This document shows positions 14,985 to 22,951 of a stretch of DNA of 24,702 nucleotides, one piece after another. Source of the DNA: an uncultured Bacteroidales bacterium (GTDB taxonomy: Bacteria; Bacteroidota; Bacteroidia; Bacteroidales; Paludibacteraceae). The position numbers and the translations under genes are program-made. Location: positions 1 to 24,702 of the forward strand of contig CALCGR010000111.1 in assembly GCA_937901025.1 (NCBI GenBank), in the 5' to 3' direction. Numbering within the stretch: the first letter of the stretch is position 1; each line of letters opens with the position of its first letter. The notes beneath the pieces were generated by a model that ran no database searches, was not told the DNA's origin, and saw only the letters and a list, made by a program, of their open reading frames with translations.

Positions 14985-15261
14985 GTAATTCCACGCCGGA
15001 GGGATATGTCTCTCATTAAAGGGTGGTTTTGCAGACATATTAGAGCGTTTATTGACGCTTGTTTTGGCTTTCTGAAATCTAGCAAATTCTAATCCCCAAA
15101 GCAAGATGGCTTTAAATGTCCTCTGGGAATGTTTATACTCAATCGCGTTCTGCGTTGGTATCGACATATACCGGCGTGGACGTTATGGTTTATTCTTGGA
15201 TTTAGGTTTTGCTAGAACCTCAGAAAGGGGAATGAGCGTGAATAATGTTCACGCTTTTTTT
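14985..15261 (+). ncRNA. Structured non-coding RNA, about 275 nt; possibly 6S-like
   Basis: The unit has its own promoter and terminator and no convincing reading frame. The 5' end pairs with a distal segment: CCGTAA (14983-14988) with TTATGG (15182-15187), and CCACGCCGG (14991-14999) with CCGGCGTGG, centred near 15175. Inside this closing stem are ATATGTC/GACATAT (15004-15010 with 15034-15040), and a ten-pair stem of 15058-15067 with 15096-15105 including one G-T pair. AGGTT/AACCT forms a further hairpin near 15206-15220, before the terminator at 15235-15261. I see no tmRNA tag, RNase P core or SRP core. A long closing stem with an internally open region and a TTTTGCA inside it fits a 6S-type RNA or the Bacteroidales-1 class, but I cannot assign it. 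Confidence 0.6.
15235..15261 (+). terminator. Intrinsic terminator of the structured RNA
   Basis: AGCGTGAA (15235-15242) pairs perfectly with TTCACGCT (15248-15255) around a 5-nt loop, followed by six or more Ts. Confidence 0.85.
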
Positions 15262-15365
15262 GTGTTCTCTCGTGCATATGCGCGCGAACCTTAAAATAAT
15301 ATATAAATGGAGTAAGCCGAAATGCCATAAGTGAGTAGGCAAAAATTAAATTAACTAAAAACATT

Positions 15366-15959
15366 ATGAAAACTTTAAAAATTTTTAGTCTCGCATCTAT
15401 GATGATGTTAACAATCGCAAGTTGTAGTGCAAAAAAACCTGTTGCTCAAGCACCCCAAAGTACAAATCCTTTTGGTGACACATTTGAGGCACCTTGTACG
15501 GTGTATGATACTCCAGAATACTTTGCTGCAACAGGTATCTTTCGTGGATCTTCTCGTCAATTAGGCGAAGTCCAAAAAGGAGCATTGCTCAATGCACAAG
15601 AATTAGTTCGCCTAAAGATGCAGCATGCTTATAAAGGTATGGTAAGTGAATATTCTTCTAACATTGGAGATAATAACGGTAATGATATTGAGCGTAAGAT
15701 GACAAGCGCGGGTGATCGTATGATTGACGCTATCATTAATGAAACATCACAATCTTGCACAAAATATGGCCCAGTAGAAGAAGATGGCCATATTACATGT
15801 TACACTGCTATTGAAATTTCAAAAACTGAAACTGCAAAAAAAGTTGCATCTGCGGTTCAAAACATGTTGAGTGATGAAGAAAAAATGAGAATCAATTTTA
15901 ATGAGGATCAATATCGCCAGCAGATGGAGAAACGTTTCGAGGAATTTAAAGATAAATAA
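15366..15959 (+). CDS. LPP20-like exported lipoprotein
   Basis: 197 residues. The signal peptide ends in lipobox IASC with acylated cysteine C20. The mature part carries PEYFAATGIFRGSS, then a helical region (QKGALLNAQELVRLKMQHAYKG) and a strand segment CYTAIEISK. This resembles the LPP20 fold, in which a short beta sheet packs on a helix and 'partial ATG...A...NA...L' residues recur. The assignment is by pattern, not certain. It is the first of six exported-protein genes. I find no TAnnTTTG box in the 104 bp between the RNA terminator and its ATG, so its promoter is unclear. Confidence 0.6.
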   Translation: MKTLKIFSLASMMMLTIASCSAKKPVAQAPQSTNPFGDTFEAPCTVYDTPEYFAATGIFRGSSRQLGEVQKGALLNAQELVRLKMQHAYKGMVSEYSSNIGDNNGNDIERKMTSAGDRMIDAIINETSQSCTKYGPVEEDGHITCYTAIEISKTETAKKVASAVQNMLSDEEKMRINFNEDQYRQQMEKRFEEFKDK

Positions 15960-15963
15960 CTTT

Positions 15964-16758
15964 ATGAAACAACTTTCTGCAACCATAATTAGCATCTTGT
16001 TCTTCTTATTTTTGGGAGGACAAGGTGCTAATGCCCAAAATAAAAAACCATTTTGGGCAGATGGATATTTTCAAGACGTAGACAACTCTTATATAGAAGT
16101 TGTTTCTGCAATTAGTTGGGATGAAAAAGATGCCAGACAAAAAGCATTACAAGAAATTGTTAGTCGCCGAAGTTTAGCAACAGGCTCCGATGCTGTGGTT
16201 AAATTATCTGGTTCGGATGTTGTTGTACAAGGCAGCCACGATTTAATTGTAAAATCTCGTGTAATCGCTGAATATTGCGAATGTCTTCAACCGGGTAGTT
16301 ATAAGGTCTATTTGCTAACTCAAACTGCAAAAAATCCTTCTTATCAATTGGAGTCTGTAGCAATAACCAATAGATATCCATTCTCTGCAAGAGTTTTTGT
16401 TCCTGGTATGGCACAAATTTACAAAGGAAGTAAAGGAAAGGGAGCCACTATGATTGCCTTAGAGGCTGTTGGCGTTGCTGGTATTGTTACTAGTTTTAGT
16501 CTGCAATCTAGCTATAAAAACCTTATGCAACAAGATAAAAAGCACATGTCACAATATGCCACGATGGCAGACACTTGGGCTAACGTTGGATATGGTAGCA
16601 TTGCCTTTACGGCAGCAGTATATGTATGGAGTTTAATTGATGGCTGTGTAGCTAAGGGTCAAGAGCATGTTGTGGTTAAGAAAACCAGTAACATTGCCGT
16701 TGCTCCAACAATTGATTCGTTTGGAAATACGGCTCTTGCTTTTCAATATAAATTTTAA
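15964..16758 (+). CDS. Exported protein with LPP20-like N-terminus and DUF5683-like membrane C-terminus
   Basis: 264 residues from the ATG at 15964, 4 bp after the previous stop. I preferred it to the earlier frame at 15901 because a clear Sec signal (MKQLSATIISILFFLFLGG...ANA) starts there. The N-terminal part (PFWADGYFQDVDNSYIEVVSA...DARQKALQEIV) again resembles LPP20-type domains. The C-terminal half starts with VFVPGMAQIYKGSKGKGA, the pattern of DUF5683-like proteins (PGxGQIYxGxxxKG), with two hydrophobic helices at about 165-185 and 220-240. Tight spacing suggests it works with the preceding lipoprotein at the envelope. Function unknown. Confidence 0.6.
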   Translation: MKQLSATIISILFFLFLGGQGANAQNKKPFWADGYFQDVDNSYIEVVSAISWDEKDARQKALQEIVSRRSLATGSDAVVKLSGSDVVVQGSHDLIVKSRVIAEYCECLQPGSYKVYLLTQTAKNPSYQLESVAITNRYPFSARVFVPGMAQIYKGSKGKGATMIALEAVGVAGIVTSFSLQSSYKNLMQQDKKHMSQYATMADTWANVGYGSIAFTAAVYVWSLIDGCVAKGQEHVVVKKTSNIAVAPTIDSFGNTALAFQYKF

Positions 16759-16770
16759 TTTTTTATCGCT

Positions 16771-17097
16771 ATGAAAAAATTAATTATCTTTTTAACTTGT
16801 GGTTTGGTGTTAGGACTTACAAGTTGTGCAAAACAGATTGTTGATACAACTGTATCAATCTATGGAAATGTTGTTGAAGCAGGAACACAAATACCTCTTC
16901 AAAATGTTATGATGACACTAATGCCGAGTTCTGTTAATGTGTATACCGGAACAGATGGGTATTATGAGTTTTTAGATTTAAATGCTCAACAATATACCAT
17001 TACGGCTCAACTTGATGGATATAGATCCGATAGAAAAACGGTAACATTAGTTGCTGGAGACAATAAACAAGTCACATTCGCCTTGCATAAAGAATAA
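16771..17097 (+). CDS. Small lipoprotein with one CarboxypepD_reg-like domain
   Basis: 108 residues: lipobox LTSC (C19), then a single beta-sandwich of the carboxypeptidase regulatory type (VSIYGNVVEAGTQIPLQNVMMTL, GTDGYYEFLDL, YTITAQLDGYRSDRKTV). Such domains are common at the N-terminus of Bacteroidota surface proteins and TonB-dependent receptors. It starts 12 bp after the upstream gene. It is the simplest member of the four-gene series that follows. Confidence 0.75.
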   Translation: MKKLIIFLTCGLVLGLTSCAKQIVDTTVSIYGNVVEAGTQIPLQNVMMTLMPSSVNVYTGTDGYYEFLDLNAQQYTITAQLDGYRSDRKTVTLVAGDNKQVTFALHKE

Positions 17098-17111
17098 ATT
17101 GTGATTACATT

Positions 17112-18119
17112 ATGAAAACGAAATTATTATTTAGCTCGTTGATAATACTTATTAGTGTATCTTCGTTGACAGGGTGCAAAGATAACAATCTTTTTAATGA
17201 CTCATCTAACGATATTACGATTTATGGTAATGTCATTGACCGCACGACAGGATTACCATTATACAATGTACTCATTCAAGAAAAAAACAAAGTCGGAGGT
17301 AGTACCGTTACAGGTAACGACGGCAACTATGAATTTACGCTGCCATTAAAAGGTAGTAGTGGTGGGAAATACTACATTGTCGCCAGTAAGGACAAATATT
17401 CGACATCTGAATATGAGTTGAATATGAGTCAAGTGGACAAAAACCGTCGTGTAAAAGTAGATTTCCAACTAACAAGTGAATCCATTTTCTACACAGGTGT
17501 CGTAGTGGATTCTAAGAATCAGCCTATTGTGGATGCTAAAATTTCTGCAAAATTCTATTATAGTGGCAATGACTACAATATTGGAACTACTTCTATAACA
17601 ACCATTGATGGCTCTTATATATTGGAATTACCAAGACCTCATAAACATAATAACTTGGCTGAACCCGCAATGGATCAATGGCAATTCACAATTACAGCAT
17701 CTAAAGATGGATATGCTAATACTGAGCATGTCTTAAATCAAAGTGCAGATGATATGGGCAGAATCATCACGTTGAATTTTATTATGAAAACCGACCAAGA
17801 GCAATTAGCATCCAATAGTGTGACTATCTTTGGTACTGTAACCGATACCAATGGTCAACCCATCGCGAATGCGGAAATAGTAGATTGGGGGGATTATAAT
17901 AATGATTATTCTCTATACAGAACACTTTCTACTGTGCAAACGGACAGTAAAGGATTGTATGAACTGATTAGTCCTATTGATTATTATTCCGGCGGCGGCT
18001 GTTATCATAGTTATGTTTGTAAAGCAGCGGGATATAAGTCTGTCACAAAAACTTTATACACATCGGATAACGATAAAGGTAAATCCTACAATTTCAATTT
18101 TGTTCTAACTAAGAATTAA
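17112..18119 (+). CDS. Lipoprotein with three CarboxypepD_reg-like domains
   Basis: 335 residues with lipobox LTGC (C22). Three successive sandwich domains each open with a gly/val-rich first strand and contain a G-x-Y-E/I turn: ITIYGNVIDRTTGLPLYNV..NDGNYEF, FYTGVVVDSKNQPIVDA..IDGSYIL, and VTIFGTVTDTNGQPIANA..SKGLYEL. Each is about 95-105 residues. No catalytic residues are evident; a structural or binding role at the cell surface is likely. It lies 14 bp after the previous gene and 12 bp before the next. Confidence 0.75.
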   Translation: MKTKLLFSSLIILISVSSLTGCKDNNLFNDSSNDITIYGNVIDRTTGLPLYNVLIQEKNKVGGSTVTGNDGNYEFTLPLKGSSGGKYYIVASKDKYSTSEYELNMSQVDKNRRVKVDFQLTSESIFYTGVVVDSKNQPIVDAKISAKFYYSGNDYNIGTTSITTIDGSYILELPRPHKHNNLAEPAMDQWQFTITASKDGYANTEHVLNQSADDMGRIITLNFIMKTDQEQLASNSVTIFGTVTDTNGQPIANAEIVDWGDYNNDYSLYRTLSTVQTDSKGLYELISPIDYYSGGGCYHSYVCKAAGYKSVTKTLYTSDNDKGKSYNFNFVLTKN

Positions 18120-18131
18120 ACACATACTACG

Positions 18132-19427
18132 ATGAAAACTTGGTATTTTGCTACATTGCTTGCAGCAGTGGTATTTTTGGCATCCAGTTGTAAAAAAGAT
18201 GCCAATGACGTGACGATGAATCAAGGCTCTATTTATGGTGTAGTAACCGATAAAAGCACTGGAGAACCTGTGCAAAATGCCGGTGTAGAATTACTGCCCA
18301 AAGGTCTCAAAACAGTAACTGGAACGGACGGCACTTTTGAGTTTGTCGGTATTGCAGGAGGTACATACAACCTCTATGTTACAAAAACAGGTTATGCAGA
18401 TTATAAATCTAATGACTTACAGGTTAAAGCATCAGATAAAGGAAACTCAGTAGCCGTTCAATTGGAGAAACTCCCACCAGCATTGCAAGTGTTAGATGAT
18501 AATGGAACTGACATCTCCGAAATTGATTTTGGAGCAAGCGAAGGCGAAGTAATGCGCTCATTTAATATATTCAATAAAAGTGAAGCCAATTTAGAGTGGG
18601 AAATTATTTACCAATCGGATTGGATTAAATCGCTCAACAAGCAATCTGCAACCCTCAAACCGGGAAGCACGCAGGTGATTGTGATAACTATTAATCGTGA
18701 TAAACTGCAAGAAGGAGTAAATTCGACAGTTATGCACATCATATCTGATAATGGTAGCAAGCAATTAACGATTAAAGCAAATGGTTCTGTAATTGTTGAA
18801 ACGTTGGAACCTACTGGAGTTACTGCCGATATGGCTTCTTTAAACGGGAAACTCAACAGAAAGCCATATTCCACAATTTTAGAATATGGCTTTGTGTATA
18901 GTACCAAACCAATGCCATCGGTGGAGGATAACGAAGGCAAGTTGATAGTAACAGGAGGAGCAAATATTGGAGCTTTTCATGTAGATGCTACAAACTTGCA
19001 AAACAGAACGATATATTACTACCGAGCATATGTAAAAACAGAAACCGACACTTATTATGGCGATGTCAAGAGTTTTACCACTTTGGTAGGCGACTATGTT
19101 ATTTTAGAAGAGTCAAAATTGATGGTACAAAGCCGAGATCTTGGTGTAGCAGACTGGTCATCTGCCAATGCAATGTGTAAAACTTCTGTCGTTGGTGGTT
19201 TCTCAGATTGGCGGCTTCCCACACGGGCGGAATTGATGATATTATACAATAATAGAGAACATATTGGAGGGTTCACTACGGATGATTATTGGACTTCTGA
19301 ATTGAGAACTTCTGATAGCTATGGCTATAGTTATTATTATGATGTGTATTTTGGTACAGGGTCAGTATATTCATCTAGATATGATACTAAATACGGGGTG
19401 CGTGCTGTACGAACATATACGCCATAA
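18132..19427 (+). CDS. Lipoprotein: CarboxypepD_reg, BACON, Fn3-like and Lcl_C (DUF1566-like) domains
   Basis: 431 residues, lipobox ASSC (C20). Domain order: CarboxypepD_reg at ~32-112 (SIYGVVTDKSTGEPVQNAGVELL), BACON-like at ~115-215 (FNIFNKSEANLEWEI, SDWIKSL, GVNSTVMHIISDNGSKQLTI), Fn3-like at ~218-315 (LEYGFVYST, YYYRAYVKTETDTYYG). The C-terminal Lcl_C/DUF1566-like module is at ~330-431 (FSDWRLPTRAELMILYNN, DDYWTSE, YGVRAVRTYTP). The last module has a C-type-lectin-like fold in known relatives. Its first ~310 residues are clearly paralogous to the next gene. The Tyr/Ser-rich stretch before YGVRAVR is the natural ligand-contact zone. Confidence 0.78.
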   Translation: MKTWYFATLLAAVVFLASSCKKDANDVTMNQGSIYGVVTDKSTGEPVQNAGVELLPKGLKTVTGTDGTFEFVGIAGGTYNLYVTKTGYADYKSNDLQVKASDKGNSVAVQLEKLPPALQVLDDNGTDISEIDFGASEGEVMRSFNIFNKSEANLEWEIIYQSDWIKSLNKQSATLKPGSTQVIVITINRDKLQEGVNSTVMHIISDNGSKQLTIKANGSVIVETLEPTGVTADMASLNGKLNRKPYSTILEYGFVYSTKPMPSVEDNEGKLIVTGGANIGAFHVDATNLQNRTIYYYRAYVKTETDTYYGDVKSFTTLVGDYVILEESKLMVQSRDLGVADWSSANAMCKTSVVGGFSDWRLPTRAELMILYNNREHIGGFTTDDYWTSELRTSDSYGYSYYYDVYFGTGSVYSSRYDTKYGVRAVRTYTP

Positions 19428-19474
19428 GATACCCCACGGCATTTAAATGCAAATACTATTAAATACAAATTACA

Positions 19475-21925
19475 ATGAAAAATCCATTACACCAAAGCAT
19501 CATGTTTTTGATGATGTTAGTTTGTTTATTATCTTGTGATAAAGACAATGATAAATCTTCAATTACTACATGCTCTTTATATGGCACGGTGACAGATAAA
19601 GCAACCGGATTACAACTTTCCAATGTCGGTGTTGAGCTTTTGCCAATAGGACAAAAATCCATTACGGGTAGTGATGGACAGTTTGAATTTACCGATGTTC
19701 CTGAAGGAAAATATTTTTTGTATGCAACAAAAACTGGTTATTCTGACTATAAATCCAACGAAATTATTGTTAACTCAAAAAATAGTAGACCGGTATCCAT
19801 TCAGATAGAGAAACTTCCGCCGACACTATCGGTCTTAGATGAAAATGGAGATGAGTTATCAGAATTGGACTTTGGATCAAATCCTGAAGTTGTTATGCGA
19901 TCATTCTTAATTTTTAATAAAGGAGAAGAAACATTAGAGTGGTCTATTGTGTATACGTGCAATTGGATTGCATCTCTCAGTAGTACGTCGGGAGAATTGA
20001 GGCCGAATGCATCCAAACCTCTAGTGGTTAAAATAGATAGAAATAAACTAAATGTTGGCAACAACTCCACAACCCTTCATGTTGTTTCTAATAATGGAAC
20101 AAAACAGATAACCATATCTGCTTCTATTAATAATATCGTAGAAACTCTTGAGGCAAGTGATGTGAGGGCAAATTCAGCCGTATTAAATGGAAAAATCACT
20201 CGTGATATGGTTCCCCAGATTACTGAACACGGTTTTGTTTATAGTAAAACTGCTGCCCCAACTATTGCTAATGGCGCATATAAAATTTCACAATTAGGAA
20301 CTCCATCTGTCGGTGTGCCATATAATATGTTTATATCAAGTTTAGAAAAGGAAACGAGGTACTATGCTCGCGCTTTTGTTACAAATAATATTGATACAAT
20401 TTATGGTGAACAAATATCATTTTTAACCATAGAAGGATTGCCTACCGTAAAAACACTTAGTAGCCGTAACACGACTTCGTCTTCTACTATTATTCAATGC
20501 GAAGCTATTGATGATGCGGGATCAACTATTGTTGCTCGAGGCGTGTGCTATGGTTTGTCCCCATTACCAGCAATTGAAGGACAACATACTACGAATGGAA
20601 GTGGTATCGGCAAATGGGAAAGTGCTTTAAGCGGCTTGTCCCCAAATGCCACATATTACATTCGCGCTTATGCAACAAATTCTTATGGAACAGGATACGG
20701 AGAACAAATTATAATCAGCACGACAGAAGGATTGGCTTCTGTTAAAACAGGAACCGTATCCTCCGTCACTACTACAAGCGCAACTTGTAACGGCGAAGTA
20801 CTCTCGGATGGAGACAGACAAGTAACAGAACGAGGTATTTGTTTTGGGACATCTCCTTATCCAACCACAACAAATACCCACATAACCAATGGCAGTGGAA
20901 CTGGCAAATTTTCCTGTGCGCTTACTCAACTTGCTGCTGGAGCAACATATCATTTTCGCGCTTATGCTATTAATAGTGCCGGGACTTCATATGGTGAAGA
21001 TGTTACATTCACAACATTGAGCACTACTCCTTCTGTTACAACCTTATCTGCAAAAAATATAACGAGTACTTCTGCGACTATTTGTGGTGCAATTGCTTCT
21101 ACAGGTGGTACTAATATTACCCAAGTAGGCTTTGTATATCAATCAGAAAATGATTATCAGAATCATACTATTCAAGCCACCTTATCCGGTAACTCTTTTT
21201 CTTATGATTTAGACAATCTTCAACCCAATACGAAATATTATTTTTATGCTTATGCCATTAATCAAAATGGAACAAGTAATGGAGAGGCCCTCTCATTTAC
21301 CACAATATCCGGATTGCCTCAAGTAACAACATCCTCTTCTTCATCTGTTGGGTCTGTGAGTGCAACAGTAACCGGAAAGATATTGTCTGATGGAGGATTC
21401 CCTATTACTGAATGTGGTATTTGTTATAGTTCTACCAATAAACAACCGACAAGCACTGATAAGGTCATAAAGAACACTACAGCACAAATCGGACAGTTCA
21501 ATTGCGAGTTGACAAATTTATCTCCATCCACGACATATTATGCTCGTGCATATGCAAAAAACGTCAATGGTATTGTTTATGGATCTGCAATTTCTTTTAA
21601 AACCACAAATGGTATGCCTGCTGTAAGCATTCTAAAATCTCCCACATACAATGGAAATTCGGCAACTCTGTATGGAGAGATAACATCTACAGGGGGTGTC
21701 GATATCGAATATTATGGTGTAGTATATAGTCGGACAAATTCTATGCCGAGCATAGAAAATAAAGATGCTATACAATTTTTGGAAGGAAATCCGTTATCGA
21801 GTACGATTACATTTAATGTTACGAACATTCCAAGTGGCACGATGCTTTACTATAGATTTTTTGTGGTTAATTCACTTGCAAAAACTGCATATTCGTCTAC
21901 AGGATCTCTTGTTGGTAATTTTTAG
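19475..21925 (+). CDS. Large lipoprotein: CarboxypepD_reg, BACON and six Fn3-like repeats
   Basis: 816 residues, lipobox LLSC (C21). After a CarboxypepD_reg domain (SLYGTVTDKATGLQLSNVGVELL) and a BACON-like domain (FLIFNKGEETLEWSI, CNWIASL), six repeats of about 95-100 residues follow. Each repeat has the pattern SATxxGxIxxxGG...ExGxxY, then L-x-x-x-T-x-YYxRAYAxNxxGTxYGExxxFxT. The last repeat is the most diverged and ends at the C-terminus (GSLVGNF). The architecture suggests an extended surface stalk or adhesin; there is no enzymatic motif. It ends the cluster, 66 bp before a UUCG terminator. Confidence 0.8.
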   Translation: MKNPLHQSIMFLMMLVCLLSCDKDNDKSSITTCSLYGTVTDKATGLQLSNVGVELLPIGQKSITGSDGQFEFTDVPEGKYFLYATKTGYSDYKSNEIIVNSKNSRPVSIQIEKLPPTLSVLDENGDELSELDFGSNPEVVMRSFLIFNKGEETLEWSIVYTCNWIASLSSTSGELRPNASKPLVVKIDRNKLNVGNNSTTLHVVSNNGTKQITISASINNIVETLEASDVRANSAVLNGKITRDMVPQITEHGFVYSKTAAPTIANGAYKISQLGTPSVGVPYNMFISSLEKETRYYARAFVTNNIDTIYGEQISFLTIEGLPTVKTLSSRNTTSSSTIIQCEAIDDAGSTIVARGVCYGLSPLPAIEGQHTTNGSGIGKWESALSGLSPNATYYIRAYATNSYGTGYGEQIIISTTEGLASVKTGTVSSVTTTSATCNGEVLSDGDRQVTERGICFGTSPYPTTTNTHITNGSGTGKFSCALTQLAAGATYHFRAYAINSAGTSYGEDVTFTTLSTTPSVTTLSAKNITSTSATICGAIASTGGTNITQVGFVYQSENDYQNHTIQATLSGNSFSYDLDNLQPNTKYYFYAYAINQNGTSNGEALSFTTISGLPQVTTSSSSSVGSVSATVTGKILSDGGFPITECGICYSSTNKQPTSTDKVIKNTTAQIGQFNCELTNLSPSTTYYARAYAKNVNGIVYGSAISFKTTNGMPAVSILKSPTYNGNSATLYGEITSTGGVDIEYYGVVYSRTNSMPSIENKDAIQFLEGNPLSSTITFNVTNIPSGTMLYYRFFVVNSLAKTAYSSTGSLVGNF

Positions 21926-21991
21926 ATTATATTAACAATCACAAGATAATTTATACCATTATCACTATAGAAAGGTACGAATCTCTCTCTT

Positions 21992-22015
21992 CAAGCGCTC
22001 CTTCGGGGGCGCTTG
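21992..22015 (+). terminator. UUCG-capped hairpin after the lipoprotein cluster
   Basis: CAAGCGCTCC (21992-22001) pairs with GGGGCGCTTG (22006-22015), with one T-G wobble and a C(TTCG)G tetraloop. A T-rich TTGTGTTT follows, so it is a likely but weakly T-tracted terminator. Confidence 0.6.
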
Positions 22016-22035
22016 TTGTGTTTATATATGCCGGG

Positions 22036-22118
22036 TAGTGCCGGTAGTGCCACTTCTTTCTAAAATACACACCCGCGCACGCGTAGGAGTTATAGAAACT
22101 ACTGGCACTATTGGCACT
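22036..22118 (+). repeat. Hairpin unit 1
   Basis: Left arm AGTGCCGGTAGTGCCA (about 22037-22052) against right arm TGGCACTATTGGCACT (22103-22118). Two positions are G opposite T, so RNA pairs fully while DNA does not. The monomer period is 9 bp. Core CACACCCGCGCACGCG, with an extra TTTCTA/TAGAAA inner stem. Confidence 0.75.
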
Positions 22119-22136
22119 GTCTTGTGCGGTGTACAA

Positions 22137-22225
22137 GGGGGACGGGGGGACGAGGGGGACGCACATTTCTATAACTACACTCGCGCGCGTGGGGATATAT
22201 AAAAACCATCGTCCCCCCGTCCCCC
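22137..22225 (+). repeat. Hairpin unit 2
   Basis: Left arm GGGGGACGGGGGGACG (22137-22152) is the perfect reverse complement of 22210-22225. A third left monomer AGGGGGACG has no partner. Core ACACTCGCGCGCGTGGGG. Confidence 0.8.
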
Positions 22226-22227
22226 AA

Positions 22228-22324
22228 AGTGGCGATAGTGGCGATACATTTGCAAACTCTATATACACACCTGCGCGCGGGTGGGGTTTATAAAACAATC
22301 GTCCCTATCGTCCCTATCGCCACT
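22228..22324 (+). repeat. Hairpin unit 3
   Basis: Left arm AGTGGCGAT x2 (22228-22245). The right arm, read as reverse complement, is AGTGGCGAT then AGGGACGAT x2: a mixed arm sharing a monomer with unit 2. Core ACACCTGCGCGCGGGTGGGG, then TTTATAAAAC. Confidence 0.78.
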
Positions 22325-22345
22325 GCCATTTGTTTTGCAGATGCT

Positions 22346-22366
22346 CTGACATGACTGACATGTCAG
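22346..22366 (+). repeat. Core-less mini inverted repeat
   Basis: CTGACATG (22346-22353) and CATGTCAG (22359-22366) are perfect inverted repeats with a 5-nt loop. Read forward it is also a 9-bp tandem (CTGACATGA CTGACATGT). It looks like a unit without the GC-rich core. Confidence 0.6.
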
Positions 22367-22412
22367 TAAACTTTTAGCCTCTAATAACGTACCTCACCGA
22401 TACGTGACAATA

Positions 22413-22434
22413 GGATCACCGATGGATCACCGAA
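22413..22434 (+). repeat. 11-bp tandem pair
   Basis: GGATCACCGAT followed directly by GGATCACCGAA. No inverted partner found nearby. Confidence 0.65.
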
Positions 22435-22462
22435 GGGTGTTCGTTAAAAACAAGTAGGAATG

Positions 22463-22556
22463 GGTGACGATGGTGACGCAGGTGACGATACTTTCTTATA
22501 TACACCTGCGCGCGGGTGGGGGTTATAAAACAATCGTCACCATCGTCACCGTCACC
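22463..22556 (+). repeat. Hairpin unit 4
   Basis: Left arm GGTGACGAT, GGTGACGCA, GGTGACGAT (22463-22489). The right arm is ATCGTCACC x2 and GTCACC (22533-22556). Core ACACCTGCGCGCGGGTGGGG, flanked by TTATA and TTATAA. Confidence 0.8.
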
Positions 22557-22604
22557 CCCCAAAAAACATCACATCGCTGTCAGTATCGTCAGCGGTCATT
22601 GGGC

Positions 22605-22703
22605 AAGTAGGGAGTAAGTAGAGTAAGTAAGTAACCATACCCCATATACACACCCGCGTGTGTGTGTATACCAAAACTACCTACTTACTTACTCTACCTA
22701 CTT
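22605..22703 (+). repeat. Hairpin unit 5
   Basis: Left arm of AAGTAGGGA, GTAAGTAGA, GTAAGTAAG (22605-22631). The right arm is CTACCTACT, TACTTACTC, TACCTACTT (22677-22703). A 16-base stretch pairs exactly. Core ACACACCCGCGTGTGTGT is the most diverged but stays palindromic. Confidence 0.78.
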
Positions 22704-22712
22704 TTGCGATTG

Positions 22713-22799
22713 CGGACATGCGGGTCATGTGGGCAATGTATTTCTAAAACTCCTTCCCGCGCGCGATAGAGGTTTTAGAAATACATGTCCACATAGCCC
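22713..22799 (+). repeat. Hairpin unit 6
   Basis: Left arm monomers GCGGACATG, CGGGTCATG, TGGGCAATG lead into TATTTCTAAAA. ATGTATTTCTAAAA (22737-22750) pairs perfectly with 22773-22786, and GGGCTATGTGGAC (reverse of 22787-22799) matches imperfectly outside it. Core CCCGCGCGCG. Confidence 0.75.
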
Positions 22800-22852
22800 T
22801 ATTGGTCTACCCTAATGTATCGTCCGCGTTGATATAAGGGTGGTGTCCGCAA

Positions 22853-22935
22853 GCAAATTTAATATTTTTTTAATTCTATTAAAACTATAAACCACTAATA
22901 ATCAATCACTAATAACTATAAAAATGATGATTGTG
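22853..22935. other. AT-rich patch with short direct repeats between hairpin units 6 and 7
   Basis: Almost pure A+T within otherwise GC-rich hairpins. CACTAATAA occurs twice 14 bp apart (22893 and 22907), and ACTATAA twice (22884 and 22915). It resembles an easily melted element, but no initiator gene or DnaA box is visible. Confidence 0.4.
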
Positions 22936-22951
22936 GGGAATTTTAGATTCA

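Noticed and set aside
14985..15261. tmRNA, RNase P RNA or SRP RNA
   Set aside because: None of their conserved cores is present: no alanyl tag frame, no GAAAGTCC-type P4 sequence, no GGAA-capped SRP helix.
15106..15294. 62-residue ORF in the structured RNA
   Set aside because: It crosses the closing stem and the terminator; promoter, helices and terminator fit an RNA gene better.
15262..15365. Promoter of the lipoprotein cluster
   Set aside because: No TAnnTTTG box with a TTTG 19-21 bp upstream could be found, so no site is called.
19300..19427. Diversity-generating retroelement target (Lcl_C end of the 431-residue lipoprotein)
   Set aside because: The Tyr/Ser-rich C-terminus looks like a variable lectin-type site, but no reverse transcriptase, template repeat or AAY-rich variable repeat is visible in the window.
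22111..22293. Short ORF through hairpin units 2-3
   Set aside because: Its sequence is entirely arm and core repeats, with no start signal and no protein-like composition; also the opposite-strand frame at 21951-22298.
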